Shown here piece after piece: positions 9,172-19,414 of a DNA stretch of 64,000 nucleotides (positions within the stretch are counted from its first letter, which is position 1; each line of letters opens with the position of its first letter). The notes under the pieces are model-generated. The model saw nothing but the letters and a program-made list of their open reading frames with translations, was not told the DNA's origin and ran no database searches. The translations under genes and the position numbers were made by a program. The stretch is from Clostridiales bacterium (GTDB lineage Bacteria; Bacillota; Clostridia; Christensenellales; Borkfalkiaceae): positions 147,138 through 211,137 of the forward strand of contig SVHH01000003.1 of NCBI GenBank assembly GCA_015055945.1. Reading direction: 5' to 3'.

Positions 9172-10284
9172 TTAAATCATTATACCTTTACCGATATAGA
9201 ATGGATGATTTTCGCTACCTGAAAGCACCTTTCTATCACGGATAGTAACGTTTTTATCAGCAATAATGCAGTTTAATGAACTGTTTTCACCAAGAACGGT
9301 GTTTTGCATAACGATACTGTTCTTAACAACCGCTCCCCTTGCTACTTTAACGTTTCTAAATAAAATACTGTTTTCAACTTCGCCTTCAATAATACAGCCG
9401 TCAGCAATCATAGAATTTTTAACGATTGCGCTGTTGCCGTACTTAGTTGGTGCAGAGTCTCTAATCTTCGTAAACACACTTCTATCGCCAAATACTTCGT
9501 GTCTAACGTTAGCGTCTAACATCTTCATATTGCTGTCGTAATACGCTTGAAGTGATGTTATGGCTTCATAAACGCCGGTGTGTTCAAAACCCATAATATT
9601 GAGCGCATCAACGTTTTCGGCAATAACGTCTGTCATAAAGTGGCGTTTATTGTGTGAAATACTATCCATAACGATATTTTGCAAAAGCGATTTTTTCATA
9701 ACGAAAATGTTAGTAAACACGTTTGAATATTTATCGTTAAGTTTTTCCTTATAATTTACGCTGACAATTCTACCGTCTTCAATATCAAAAGTAGTAGCGT
9801 TTTTAGCTGAATAAGTGCCGTTCTCGTACTTCTTATAAACGAGTGTAATATCCGCTTTGTTGCGAATATGGTATTCGATTACGTCGCGATAATTTATTCT
9901 ACTAATAGAATCACAGTCGGTCATAACAACGTATTCTTCATCCGCGCGGAATAAAAAACTAGTTATGCCCTTTAACGCTTCCAAGCGTGAAGTATATAAA
10001 CTACTGCTTGAAGTATCGCCAAAAGGTGGAAGAATAATTACACCACCGTCTTTTCTTGCCAAATCCCAGTCCTTACCACTACCAACGTGGTCCATCAAAG
10101 ACTGATAATTGCTCTTGGTGATAATACCAACCGTATCAATACCAGAGTTAACCATATTTGATAACGGAAAGTCGATTAAACGGTAACGACCGCCAAATGG
10201 GATTGAACCGAGCGTTCTAATTCTAGCAAGTTCGGGAACAGCATCGTCGTGAATATTAGAAAAGATAATACCAACTGCTTTCAT
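9172..10284 (-). CDS. glgD: GlgD, non-canonical ADP-glucose pyrophosphorylase subunit
   Basis: A 370-residue paralogue of GlgC with a nucleotidyltransferase fold and a C-terminal left-handed beta-helix of hexapeptide repeats (about 270-370). The N-terminus reads IIFSNIHDDAVPEL where GlgC has the GGQGSRL nucleotide loop. This is the known hallmark of Firmicutes GlgD, which is thought to modulate GlgC rather than to catalyse. It follows glgC by one base, which fits a GlgC/GlgD hetero-oligomer made from one message. Upstream and downstream genes are all glycogen genes. Confidence 0.95.
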   Translation of the reverse strand: MKAVGIIFSNIHDDAVPELARIRTLGSIPFGGRYRLIDFPLSNMVNSGIDTVGIITKSNYQSLMDHVGSGKDWDLARKDGGVIILPPFGDTSSSSLYTSRLEALKGITSFLFRADEEYVVMTDCDSISRINYRDVIEYHIRNKADITLVYKKYENGTYSAKNATTFDIEDGRIVSVNYKEKLNDKYSNVFTNIFVMKKSLLQNIVMDSISHNKRHFMTDVIAENVDALNIMGFEHTGVYEAITSLQAYYDSNMKMLDANVRHEVFGDRSVFTKIRDSAPTKYGNSAIVKNSMIADGCIIEGEVENSILFRNVKVARGAVVKNSIVMQNTVLGENSSLNCIIADKNVTIRDRKVLSGSENHPFYIGKGIMI

Positions 10285-10285
10285 G

Positions 10286-11488
10286 TTAATTTTCCCCCTT
10301 TACTAAATCTTGGTCGATAATTTTACAACCTTCAACCTTTGCGCCTGCACCAACTTTAACGTTTCTACCAATAACGGCAATACCCTTGCCTTCAGATTTT
10401 GCACAACCGACACTCGCGCCTTTGCCTATATCAACGTTTTCGTCAAGTATTGAATATTCAATTACTGCATCTTCTTCAATAGTGCAATCGCCCATAATAA
10501 TACTGTTTTTAACTACAGCACCCTTTTTTACAACAACGTCGCTTGCCAAAACTGAATTTTCAACCGTACCAAAAATTTCACAGCCCGACATAATGATGCT
10601 GTTATCAGTTTTTGCACCTTCACCTATATATTGCGGCGGAGCGAGCGGGCTTCTTGATTGAATTTTCCAAGAAGAATCGCCAACGTCAAATTTAGGATTA
10701 TCTCCAAGCAAGTCCATATTTGCTTCAAACAGCGAATCGATCGTTCCAACGTCTTTCCAGTATCCGTCAAATTTATAAGCCATCATCTTTTCGCCCGCGT
10801 TAAGCATCTTTGGAAGAACGTTTTTACCAAAGTCGTTTGAAGATTGCGCGTCAGCGTTATCTTCTTCTAAGTACTTACAAAGTTTATCTGTTGAGAATAC
10901 GTATATCCCCATTGATGCTAACGTTGACTTGGGTTTTTTAGGCTTTTCTTCAAACTCATAAATAGAGCCGTCTTCTCTAGTATTTAAAATACCAAATCTT
11001 GACGCTTCTTCAATAGGTACGTCTATTGCTGCAATAGTACAGTCAGCACCGCTTAACTTGTGGAAGTTAACCATTAAAGAATAATTCATTTTATAGATAT
11101 GGTCGCCCGACAAAATCAAAACGTAGTCAGGGTTGTATTGTTTAATAAACCTTAAGTTTTGATAAATAGCGTTTGCCGTGCCCTTATACCAGTCGGAAGA
11201 GTTTTTTCCTTGATAAGGCGGTAAAATATGAACGCCACCAAAGTTTCTATCCATATCCCAAGGCTGACCGTTACCTATATAATTATTCAAAATTAAGGGC
11301 TGGTACTGAGTAAGTACGCCCACCGTATCAATACCAGAATTGATACAGTTTGAAAGCGGGAAATCTATAATTCTATACTTACCGCCAAAAGATACCGCAG
11401 GTTTTGCGATATTTGTTGTTAAAGCATAAAGTCTACTGCCTTGTCCACCTGCTAAAAGCATTGCAACACATTTTTTCTTCCTTATCAT
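10286..11488 (-). CDS. glgC: glucose-1-phosphate adenylyltransferase, catalytic subunit
   Basis: Makes ADP-glucose from ATP and glucose-1-phosphate, the committed step of bacterial glycogen synthesis. The loop [15 protein letters not shown] lies near the start and [14 protein letters not shown] follows; the ending is a beta-helix of hexapeptide repeats. About 400 residues, normal for the family. I take the ATG at 11488 as the start (ten bases after GGAG) rather than the TTG two codons upstream, which would lie only four bases from it. It is the third gene of the operon, 19 bases after glgB. Confidence 0.96.
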   Translation of the reverse strand: MIRKKKCVAMLLAGGQGSRLYALTTNIAKPAVSFGGKYRIIDFPLSNCINSGIDTVGVLTQYQPLILNNYIGNGQPWDMDRNFGGVHILPPYQGKNSSDWYKGTANAIYQNLRFIKQYNPDYVLILSGDHIYKMNYSLMVNFHKLSGADCTIAAIDVPIEEASRFGILNTREDGSIYEFEEKPKKPKSTLASMGIYVFSTDKLCKYLEEDNADAQSSNDFGKNVLPKMLNAGEKMMAYKFDGYWKDVGTIDSLFEANMDLLGDNPKFDVGDSSWKIQSRSPLAPPQYIGEGAKTDNSIIMSGCEIFGTVENSVLASDVVVKKGAVVKNSIIMGDCTIEEDAVIEYSILDENVDIGKGASVGCAKSEGKGIAVIGRNVKVGAGAKVEGCKIIDQDLVKGEN

Positions 11489-11507
11489 ATACAATAAACT
11501 CCTTAAA

Positions 11508-13409
11508 TTATTTACCTTGTTTTATTAAATACATTCCGCTAAATCTTGGTAATGAAACGGTAATTGAAGTGCCTTTACCATGTGCGCTCCTTTTTACCGT
11601 TTTAAAGGTCTTTTTCTTTAGAATTCCATTTCCGCCATAGCATTTGTCATCCGAGCACAAAACAGCCTTGTAAACACCTTTATCAAGCCCTAGACGGTAT
11701 TCGTTATAATCCGCACCCGAAAAGTTTATGATTGCAACAAGTTCGTTACCGCTTAAATCTTTTCGCTTAAACGCTAAAACGTTATTATCTTTTTCATCAA
11801 CGGCAATCCACTCAAAACCATCCCAACTATCTTCAATTTCATATAGCGGAGAACATTCTTTATAGAAGTGGTTAAGTCTTTTATTGAACTTAAAAAGTTT
11901 ATTATGATAGACATAATCAAGCATAAAAAACTCAAGTCCTTCCTTATAATCCCACTCCTTGAACTGACCGTACTCATTCCCCATAAAAGATAACTTCTTT
12001 CCAGGGTGCGCGTACATATAAAGCCAAAATGCTCTAAGAGATGAAAACTTATCTTCTATCCTATGCGCAAACATTTTATCGAGTAGTGATTTCTTTCCGT
12101 GAACAACTTCATCGTGTGATATAGGTAAAACGTAATTTTCACTAAAAGCATAGCACATTGAAAAGGTCAACTTATCGTGTATACCCGATCTAAAATACGG
12201 ATCACATTGAACGTACGACAAAACGTCGTTCATCCAACCCATATTCCACTTATAGTTAAAACCTAGCCCACCATCACACACAGGCTTAGTAATCATTGAA
12301 AACGCGGTTGATTCTTCAGCAATCATAAGCGCATTAGGATACTTTTCAAAAATAACAGTATTTAGTTTTTTGAAAAACGCAATAGCTTCTAAGTTTTGAT
12401 TGCCACCAAATTCATTAGGGATCCATTCCCCTTCTTTTCTATCGTAGTCAAGATAGAGCATTGATGCAACCGCATCAACTCTTAACCCGTCAACGTGGTA
12501 TTTTTCGAATAAAAATACTGCGTTAGAAACAAGAAAACTTTGAACTTCATTTCTCCCCCAGTCAAAAAGGCGCGTGCCCCAAGTTTTATGTTCTTTTCTA
12601 TCCCAGCCTTGGTTTTCATAACAAGGCGAACCGTCAAACTCATAAAGTCCGTGCAAATCTTTGGGAAAATGCGCTGGCACCCAGTCAACTATGACTGAAA
12701 TCCCTTTTTGATGGAACTTGTCGACTAAATACATAAAATCTTTAGGCGTACCAAACCTAGATGAAGGCGCGTAATATCCAGTTACTTGATACCCCCAAGA
12801 GCCGTCGAACGGATACTCAGAAATAGGCATAAATTCCACGTGGGTATAGCCCATATCGACAACGTAATCAACTAACTCTATTGCTAGTTCGCGGTAAGTA
12901 TAATAATTACCGTCCAAATGGCGCTTCCACGATGCAAGGTTTACTTCGTAAATGTTCATTGGCTTGTTGTAAGGTGCAGTTTTGTTTTTAATAAACTCAG
13001 CGTCCCCCCACTCATAGCCGTCAACGTCGTAAATCTTTGATGCAGTACCCGCGGGCGTTTCTGTATGAAAAGCATAAGGATCGGCTTTAAGTACAGTATT
13101 TTTACCGCGTTTAACGGCAAATTTATAGTTATCGTAAACTTTCACACCAGGAATAAATGCTTCAAAAACACCGCCATCACTTATGCGTGTCATAACGTTC
13201 TTAGTATCATCCCAATCGTTAAAATCACCTACGACAGAAATGCTACTTGCGTGCGGTGCCCAAGTACGGAACACCACACCCTTTTGACCGTTAATATCGC
13301 AAAAATGCGCGCCGAGATAATCGTAAGTATTATAGTTTGTTCCCTGATGAAAAAGATATAATGGTAAACTCATATCATCAGTTTTTTTTGTATTAATCTT
13401 TTTTTTCAT
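11508..13409 (-). CDS. glgB: 1,4-alpha-glucan branching enzyme
   Basis: A 633-residue GH13 enzyme that introduces alpha-1,6 branches in glycogen. An N-terminal CBM48-like domain (about 25-130, with FRTWAPHA and GDFNDWD) precedes the barrel. Catalytic residues visible are Asp312 in GLRVDAV, Glu365 in MIAEEST, and the ISHDEVVHG region. The ATG lies six bases after the pgi stop codon, so the ribosome site is inside pgi and translation is probably coupled. Length is normal for the short branching enzymes of Firmicutes. Confidence 0.96.
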   Translation of the reverse strand: MKKKINTKKTDDMSLPLYLFHQGTNYNTYDYLGAHFCDINGQKGVVFRTWAPHASSISVVGDFNDWDDTKNVMTRISDGGVFEAFIPGVKVYDNYKFAVKRGKNTVLKADPYAFHTETPAGTASKIYDVDGYEWGDAEFIKNKTAPYNKPMNIYEVNLASWKRHLDGNYYTYRELAIELVDYVVDMGYTHVEFMPISEYPFDGSWGYQVTGYYAPSSRFGTPKDFMYLVDKFHQKGISVIVDWVPAHFPKDLHGLYEFDGSPCYENQGWDRKEHKTWGTRLFDWGRNEVQSFLVSNAVFLFEKYHVDGLRVDAVASMLYLDYDRKEGEWIPNEFGGNQNLEAIAFFKKLNTVIFEKYPNALMIAEESTAFSMITKPVCDGGLGFNYKWNMGWMNDVLSYVQCDPYFRSGIHDKLTFSMCYAFSENYVLPISHDEVVHGKKSLLDKMFAHRIEDKFSSLRAFWLYMYAHPGKKLSFMGNEYGQFKEWDYKEGLEFFMLDYVYHNKLFKFNKRLNHFYKECSPLYEIEDSWDGFEWIAVDEKDNNVLAFKRKDLSGNELVAIINFSGADYNEYRLGLDKGVYKAVLCSDDKCYGGNGILKKKTFKTVKRSAHGKGTSITVSLPRFSGMYLIKQGK

Positions 13410-13415
13410 AAATAA

Positions 13416-14846
13416 CTAGCAAATATAATCTTGATTTTTAGCGGGAGCTGCATCCATTTCCGCCTTAGTCTTTTCATAACCCTTTCTACCAAAAAGCGCG
13501 TAAGTTGCGTTTTTGCCACCTTCAACGCCAGGTTGATTAAAGGTATCGATGTTAAGCATTGCACCGCAGAACGCTGTTTCCATTTCAAACAAATATAAAA
13601 GTTCACCGATAGTAAATGCGTTAACTTCAGGCAAAGTAATAGTATAATTTAGTCTATGAGCGGTTGTAAGCGCGTATTCAGTAGCCTTTCTTTCCGCGGT
13701 GATAAGTTCGTTCATCGTATGACCGCAAAGGAATGATACGTCTGGTATATCAGCATAACCATCACTAATATCAACAGTTTTTCTATAATTCTCTACACCG
13801 ATTAAGGTTATAACCTTATCAAACGGACCTTCGCGATAGAGTTGAACTTGTGAGTGTTGATCGGTTACACCAAGCGCTTTAACGGGGGTTTGACCAACGA
13901 AAACTTCATTACCATCATTATCAACGGCCTTACCTAAACTTTCACCCCAAAGTTGACAGTACCAGTCAGCAATATATTTAAGGCTATCAGCATAAGGCAT
14001 CATAACTGAAATATTCTTTCCCCTTTTCATTGCTAGATACTCTAAAAGTGCAGAGATAAGCGCAGGGTTTTTCTTAACGTCTTTAACCTTACAAAGTTTG
14101 TCCATATATGCAGCGCCAGCAAGCAATTCTTTAATATCTATACCAACGACTGCCGCGGGCAATAAACCAACTGGACAAAGTTCAGAAAATCTTCCGCCTA
14201 CCCCGTCAGGAATATAGAAAGTTTTAAGGTTTTCTTGCTTTGCAATTTTAATGAGATTACCTTTGCTTTCTGAAGTAGTTGCAATCATATGGTCTTTAGC
14301 CTTATCACCATATCTCTTTTTCAAAATGTCCATGATAATAAGATATTGAGCCATAGTTTCACTTGTTGCACCGCTCTTTGTTACAACGTTAAAAATAGTT
14401 TTATCTAAATCTAACACGTCAAGAAGCGCAACCATTCTTTCAGGGTCAACGTTATCTTCTACGTAAAGTTTAGGAAATTTTCTCTTTGATTTAGGAAGTT
14501 CATTATGTCTTAAATGACAAAGCGCTTGAAAAACGGCAATAGGACCGAGCGCAGAACCACCGATACCAAGCACTACAAAGTTGTCAAACTTTTTCTTAAT
14601 GTCTTTTGCGGTTGCAATAATATCGGCAACAATTTCTTTTTGGTTATATGGAAGTTCAGTCCACCCCATCATGCCTTTACCGCGATTACGCTTAACTATG
14701 TCGAAAGCATCAGCAACAATCTTTTTGCTATTAGAAATATCTTTTGTTGAAAAACCTTCCTTTTCACCAACGTATTCTTTCATCATGTTGTTGTAATCGA
14801 GTTTTAACTCCATTTGTTTGCGCCATGCAACGTTTTTGTAATTCAT
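13416..14846 (-). CDS. pgi: glucose-6-phosphate isomerase
   Basis: A 476-residue sugar isomerase that interconverts glucose-6-phosphate and fructose-6-phosphate in the cytoplasm. The VTKSGATSET phosphate-binding stretch and the VLGIGGSALGP motif are clear. It is the first gene of the glycogen operon, right after a consensus promoter, so hexose phosphate partition is tied to glycogen genes in this organism. No phosphoglucomutase gene is in the window, although one is needed to connect the two. A GGGG-type ribosome site lies seven bases before the ATG. Confidence 0.96.
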   Translation of the reverse strand: MNYKNVAWRKQMELKLDYNNMMKEYVGEKEGFSTKDISNSKKIVADAFDIVKRNRGKGMMGWTELPYNQKEIVADIIATAKDIKKKFDNFVVLGIGGSALGPIAVFQALCHLRHNELPKSKRKFPKLYVEDNVDPERMVALLDVLDLDKTIFNVVTKSGATSETMAQYLIIMDILKKRYGDKAKDHMIATTSESKGNLIKIAKQENLKTFYIPDGVGGRFSELCPVGLLPAAVVGIDIKELLAGAAYMDKLCKVKDVKKNPALISALLEYLAMKRGKNISVMMPYADSLKYIADWYCQLWGESLGKAVDNDGNEVFVGQTPVKALGVTDQHSQVQLYREGPFDKVITLIGVENYRKTVDISDGYADIPDVSFLCGHTMNELITAERKATEYALTTAHRLNYTITLPEVNAFTIGELLYLFEMETAFCGAMLNIDTFNQPGVEGGKNATYALFGRKGYEKTKAEMDAAPAKNQDYIC

Positions 14847-14892
14847 AATTTTACCCCTTAATTTTATATATGTTACTATATATTATATTATC

Positions 14893-14921
14893 ATAATAGT
14901 ACAATATGTTGTGTTTGTCAA
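14893..14921 (-). promoter_or_regulatory. sigma-A promoter of the pgi-glgBCDAP-amylase operon
   Basis: -35 TTGACA (14916-14921), 17-base spacer, -10 TATTAT (14893-14898), minus strand. It is the only strong promoter I found for the 11.4-kb operon, whose internal gaps are all under 30 bases. Confidence 0.85.
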
Positions 14922-14992
14922 TACCAAAATGCGCATTTAATGGTATAAAAATGTAAAAAAATGGTATTTTTTTGTATTTGTGCCAATATAAT

Positions 14993-15021
14993 TTGACTTT
15001 TTTCAAATTTATAAATAAAAT
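14993..15021 (+). promoter_or_regulatory. sigma-A promoter of the HAD gene
   Basis: -35 TTGACT (14993-14998), 17-base spacer, -10 TAAAAT (15016-15021), about 33 bases before the start codon. It diverges from the pgi promoter. Confidence 0.65.
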
Positions 15022-15054
15022 AAATTGCAAACAAGAAGTGTAAATAGGTGTTAA

Positions 15055-15642
15055 ATGCTAAAAAACATTATTTTCGACATTACTGGTGTTATATTAAAAT
15101 TCAATAGAGATGATTTACTTTCACATTTTTATAAAGGCAAAGATTACGCGCTACTAAAAGAAAAACTTTTCTTCGAGTGGGAACGCCTTGATGAAGATAC
15201 TATCACTTTAGAAGAATATTATAGAAACGTTCTAAACTCTCTCCCCGTCCACTTGCACAGCGTAGCAAAAAGCGTGCTTAACAACTGGGAATATTATATG
15301 TATTTTAACCACGAAATAATCGAACTAATTAGAGAATTAAAGCAAAAAGATTATAAACTTTTTATTTTATCTAATATGACGCGCCACTTTATAGAGCGCG
15401 ATTATCGCTTTCCTTTCTTTAGAGAATTCGACGATATAATTTACTCTGCGTATTTAGGGCTTCTTAAACCAAATCCCGCCATTTATAAGCACGTACTTGT
15501 CACACATAATCTTACCGCAAATGAGTGCTTATTTATTGATGATATAAAAGAGAACCTTGCGGGAGCCGCAAGGTTCAATATAAATACTTTTCATTATAGA
15601 AACAATACTAAAGACTTAAGAAAAGTAATCTTTAACGATTAA
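15055..15642 (+). CDS. HAD-family hydrolase (HAD-IA, YihX-like)
   Basis: A 195-residue haloacid-dehalogenase-fold protein. Motif I is FDITGVIL: the nucleophile Asp is present, but the usual second Asp two residues later is Thr. Motif II is ILSNMT, motif III is the Lys of LLKPNPAIY, and motif IV is FIDDIKEN. The order and spacing fit HAD-IA phosphatases of the YihX type, some of which also lack the second Asp. The substrate is unknown; sugar phosphates are plausible given the neighbouring glycogen operon, but that is only proximity. Its stop codon overlaps the valS stop codon on the other strand (TTAA at 15639-15642). Confidence 0.85.
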   Translation: MLKNIIFDITGVILKFNRDDLLSHFYKGKDYALLKEKLFFEWERLDEDTITLEEYYRNVLNSLPVHLHSVAKSVLNNWEYYMYFNHEIIELIRELKQKDYKLFILSNMTRHFIERDYRFPFFREFDDIIYSAYLGLLKPNPAIYKHVLVTHNLTANECLFIDDIKENLAGAARFNINTFHYRNNTKDLRKVIFND

Positions 15643-18266
15643 CCTTTTAAGTCTGCAATTTGTGCTTCAATTTTTTTACGCATATCGATATACTTATCGA
15701 GTTTTGCCCTTTCAGAATCAACTAACGCTTTAGGTGCTTTTTCTAAGAAACCGTTGTTAGAGAGTTTGCCGTTTGCACGCGCAATTTCCTTTTCAACGGT
15801 GTTTAGTTCGCCTTTAAGTCTTTCAAGTTCTTGTTCAAAGTCAACAAGATCTCCAAGCGGAACGAAAAGTTCAAAGCCGTCAATTACTTGTGATACCACT
15901 TGCTTAGGTAATTGCGTTTTATCTTCAATTATTTGAATATCAGACACACCCGCAAGTTTAATAATATACACAGAGCCGTTTTTAAGCGGCTTTTTATTTT
16001 GCGTAATTGCGTAAAGGGTTACCTTTTTAGAAGGAGCAGCCCCTACTTTTGCCTTAATATTTCTAACGGTTTTAATAATTTCTTTTACAGGTTCAATTTC
16101 GTTCACGCTTGAAGGATATCTAAGTTTAGAGTTATATCTCGGGAAATCAGCAAGCATAAGTGGGCCGTTTGCACCAGGAATACTTTTATAAATCTTTTCA
16201 GTAATAAACGGAACGAAAGGATGTAAAAGTTTAATAATTTCACCTAAAACATAAACTAATACGCTAACCGTATCGTTACGCTTTTTTTCATCTTCACCGT
16301 AAAGAACGGGTTTGGTAAGTTCAATATACCAGTCGCAGAAGTCCGTCCATACGAAGTCATAAAGGTTTGCAAGCGCAACACCCATCTCGTATTTTTCCAT
16401 ATTTATAGTAACTTCTCTAACCGTTTTATTGAGTTTAGAGATAATCCACTTATCAGCAGCACAAAGTTTACAATCTTTAATATCGCTGATAGTTTTATCT
16501 TCAGCATTCATGATAACAAAACGAGACGCGTTCCAAATCTTATTCATAAAGTTGCGCGCGCCTTCAATCTTTTCATCAGAGAAACGCATGTCACTACCAG
16601 CAGCAACACCGTTAATAAGTGAAAATCTTAAAGTATCAGCGCCAAATTTATCAATAATTTCAGTTGGGTCAATACCGTTACCTAAAGACTTACTCATCTT
16701 TCTACCTTGTGAGTCGCGAACTAAACCGTGTATAAGAACGTCTTTAAACGGAATACGTTTCATATGTTCTAAGCCAGAGAAAATCATTCTTGCAACCCAG
16801 AAGAAAATAATATCGTAACCAGTAACTAAAACGTCTGTGGGATAGAAATATTCCAAATCTTCAGTCTTATCGGGATAACCGAGAGTTGAGAACGGCCATA
16901 ATGCTGATGAAAACCAAGTATCCAAAACGTCTTCATCTTGCTTAATGTTATGGCTACCGCATTTGGTACACACTTTTACGTCTTCTTTAGAAATCATCAT
17001 TTCGCCGCAATCTTGACAGTAATATGCGGGAATACGGTGTCCCCACCAAAGTTGACGTGAAATACACCAGTCTCTAACGTTTTCCATCCAGTTGAAGTAA
17101 ATTTTAGAAAATCTATCGGGCGTAAACTTAACGCTCTTTTTTCTTACTACGTCAATTGCAGGTTTTGCAAGCGGTTCCATCTTAACGAACCATTGTTTAC
17201 TTACAATAGGTTCAACGGTGTGGTTACATCTATAGCAATGACCAACGTTGTGGTGTAACGGTTCAATTTTTTCCAAAACGCCGAGTTTTTTTAATTCTTC
17301 AACGATTTTTTCTCTACATTCTAAAGCGGGCATACCACAGTATTTGCCTGCTTTTTCGTTCATTAAACCATCATCAGCGATAACTCTAACAACTTCTAAG
17401 TTATGTCTTATACCAACTTCAAAGTCGTTGGGGTCGTGTGCGGGAGTAATCTTAACAGCGCCCGTACCGAATTCAAGTTCAACGTATTCGTCGAATACGA
17501 TAGGAATTTCTTTGTTTACGATAGGTAAAATCAAAGATTTACCCTTCATATTAGCGTAACGCTTATCTTTGGGGTTAACGGCAACTGCGGTATCACCTAA
17601 CATAGTTTCGGGACGTGATGTTGCAACTGTAATAAATTCATCACTATCCTTTACGGGATATTTGATATACCAAAGGTGGCTGTCTTCCTCAACGTATTCA
17701 ACTTCCGCATCAGAGAGTGCAGTTTTACATTCGGGACACCAGTTGATAATTCTATCTCCCCTATAAATTAGACCTTTTTCGTAAAGATTTACAAAAACTT
17801 CCTTAACTGCGCGTGAACATTTTTCATCCATAGTAAACGCCAAACGAGACCAGTCACAAGAAGAACCCAAAGTTTTTAATTGTTCAATAATTCTTCCGCC
17901 GTACTTTTCCTTCCAAGCCCAAGCACGTTCTAAGAAACCTTCACGACCGATGTCGTTTTTAGTAATGCCTTCTTTAGCCATTTGTTCAACGATTTTAACT
18001 TCGGTTGCAATAGATGCGTGGTCAGTACCAGGGAGCCAAAGCGCACTGTAACCTTGCATACGCTTAAATCTAATAAGAGTATCTTGCAAAGTTTCATCCA
18101 AAGCGTGCCCCATATGTAACTGACCAGTAATATTGGGCGGCGGTATAACGATAGTGAACGGTAATTTATTAGCATCAACGTGCGCCTTAAAATACCCGTT
18201 ACTTTCCCATTCCTGATAAATATCCTTCTCAAACTCCGAAGGATTGTAAGTTTTTGCCATATCCAT
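15639..18266 (-). CDS. valS: valine-tRNA ligase
   Basis: An 875-residue class Ia synthetase that charges tRNA-Val. PPPNITGQLHMGH (HIGH box, His51-His54) and GRKMSKSLGNG (KMSKS, about residue 525) are intact, a zinc-binding CxxC-type insertion lies around residues 410-435, and the C-terminus has the coiled-coil tRNA arm. AAGGAG lies ten bases before the ATG. Unlike many Firmicutes synthetase genes it has no T-box: the 136-base gap upstream holds an ordinary promoter only. Confidence 0.97.
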   Translation of the reverse strand: MDMAKTYNPSEFEKDIYQEWESNGYFKAHVDANKLPFTIVIPPPNITGQLHMGHALDETLQDTLIRFKRMQGYSALWLPGTDHASIATEVKIVEQMAKEGITKNDIGREGFLERAWAWKEKYGGRIIEQLKTLGSSCDWSRLAFTMDEKCSRAVKEVFVNLYEKGLIYRGDRIINWCPECKTALSDAEVEYVEEDSHLWYIKYPVKDSDEFITVATSRPETMLGDTAVAVNPKDKRYANMKGKSLILPIVNKEIPIVFDEYVELEFGTGAVKITPAHDPNDFEVGIRHNLEVVRVIADDGLMNEKAGKYCGMPALECREKIVEELKKLGVLEKIEPLHHNVGHCYRCNHTVEPIVSKQWFVKMEPLAKPAIDVVRKKSVKFTPDRFSKIYFNWMENVRDWCISRQLWWGHRIPAYYCQDCGEMMISKEDVKVCTKCGSHNIKQDEDVLDTWFSSALWPFSTLGYPDKTEDLEYFYPTDVLVTGYDIIFFWVARMIFSGLEHMKRIPFKDVLIHGLVRDSQGRKMSKSLGNGIDPTEIIDKFGADTLRFSLINGVAAGSDMRFSDEKIEGARNFMNKIWNASRFVIMNAEDKTISDIKDCKLCAADKWIISKLNKTVREVTINMEKYEMGVALANLYDFVWTDFCDWYIELTKPVLYGEDEKKRNDTVSVLVYVLGEIIKLLHPFVPFITEKIYKSIPGANGPLMLADFPRYNSKLRYPSSVNEIEPVKEIIKTVRNIKAKVGAAPSKKVTLYAITQNKKPLKNGSVYIIKLAGVSDIQIIEDKTQLPKQVVSQVIDGFELFVPLGDLVDFEQELERLKGELNTVEKEIARANGKLSNNGFLEKAPKALVDSERAKLDKYIDMRKKIEAQIADLKG

Positions 18267-18298
18267 AAGGCTATTTCTCCTTTTTACTATACCCGAAT

Positions 18299-18327
18299 AT
18301 TATATATAATATTTTTTCTAAAGTCAA
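18299..18327 (-). promoter_or_regulatory. sigma-A promoter of valS
   Basis: -35 TTGACT (18322-18327), 17-base spacer, -10 TATAAT (18299-18304), minus strand. Confidence 0.8.
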
Positions 18328-18342
18328 TCATTATCGACAGCA

Positions 18343-18372
18343 TTGTCAAATATAAAAATTTTTTCATACAAT
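18343..18372 (+). promoter_or_regulatory. probable promoter of the ABC importer operon
   Basis: -35-like TTGTCA (18343-18348), 18-base spacer, -10 TACAAT (18367-18372), plus strand, 30 bases before the start. No TPP or other known riboswitch is recognisable in this short leader. Confidence 0.5.
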
Positions 18373-18402
18373 AAATTATAAAAATTTTCTTAGGAGAAAT
18401 AA

Positions 18403-19389
18403 ATGAAAAAAATTATAGCACTCTTTCTATCCCTTATTCTTTTTCTTTTCCCCTTATCGGCATGCCAAGAAAAAGATTCTGGCACAATAAGGCTTAACGA
18501 AGTAACACACTCGGTGTTTTACGCACCTTTATACTTAGCGATTGAAAAAGGTTACTTTAGTGAAGAAAACATAACTATTGAACTTACCAACGGCGGCGGT
18601 GCTGATAACTCTATGACCGCAATTTTATCTGGAACTGCAGATATAGGTTTAATGGGCCCCGAAACCGTTATTTACGTTCAAAATCAAGGCAAAAAAGACG
18701 CACCAAAAGTATTTGGTCAACTAACCCAAAAAGACGGCTCTTTCTTGGTTTCAAGAATTGCTGAACCAGATTTTGAGTGGAGTAACTTAAAAGACAAAGA
18801 AATTCTTGCAGGTAGAAAAGGCGGCGTCCCCGCAATGACCTTTGAGTACGTACTAAACGAATTAGGCATGCAAAACGGCAAGGACTTTACACTTAATTTT
18901 GACGTTCAATTCAACCTTATGACAAGCGCGTTTTTAGGTGGAACAGCGGACTATTGCACGGTGTTTGAGCCAACTGCTTCCGAATATCAAGCAAGTGGCA
19001 AATGGCACGTTGTGGCAAGTGTTGGCGCTCAGGCTGGCGAAATCCCCTACACTTCATTTATTGCTTTAGACAGTTATCTTAAAAATAATGCCGATACTGT
19101 TAAAGGTTTTTTAAGAGCGATAAAAAAAGCACACGAATTTATGGCAACACACACCGAATATGAAGTTGCTGAAGCGATAGTAAAACAATTTCCTTCAACG
19201 TCCATTACTTCAATTGAAACTTCAATAAAAAGTTACAAAGCAATAGACGCATGGAAAACTAATTTACAAGCAACCGAACAAAGTTTTGAAAGATTACAAA
19301 CTATTATGCAAAATGCAGGCGAATTAGATAGGAAAGTTCCATTCAATAAATTAGTTGATAACTCGTTTGCAAAAGAAATATTCGGTTAA
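18403..19389 (+). CDS. ABC importer substrate-binding lipoprotein (NMT1/THI5/SsuA type)
   Basis: A 328-residue lipoprotein. The signal peptide is followed by a lipobox LSAC with Cys21 as the lipidation site. The mature part has the NMT1/THI5-like fold signature, including FYAPLYLAIEKGYF and GTADIGLMGPE, which is shared by binding proteins for thiamine precursors, riboflavin, sulfonates and nitriles. It would catch the substrate outside the membrane and deliver it to the permease encoded two genes on. The ligand cannot be fixed from sequence; no thiamine gene or TPP riboswitch is nearby. Confidence 0.88.
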   Translation: MKKIIALFLSLILFLFPLSACQEKDSGTIRLNEVTHSVFYAPLYLAIEKGYFSEENITIELTNGGGADNSMTAILSGTADIGLMGPETVIYVQNQGKKDAPKVFGQLTQKDGSFLVSRIAEPDFEWSNLKDKEILAGRKGGVPAMTFEYVLNELGMQNGKDFTLNFDVQFNLMTSAFLGGTADYCTVFEPTASEYQASGKWHVVASVGAQAGEIPYTSFIALDSYLKNNADTVKGFLRAIKKAHEFMATHTEYEVAEAIVKQFPSTSITSIETSIKSYKAIDAWKTNLQATEQSFERLQTIMQNAGELDRKVPFNKLVDNSFAKEIFG

Positions 19390-19414
19390 AAATTTATAAC
19401 TTACGGCGGAAAAA

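Noticed and set aside
18343..18402. TPP riboswitch before the NMT1/THI5-type importer
   Set aside because: The leader is only some 30 bases and has none of the TPP core sequences.
18267..18402. T-box upstream of valS
   Set aside because: No GGTGG-type core, specifier loop or terminator; only a promoter is present.
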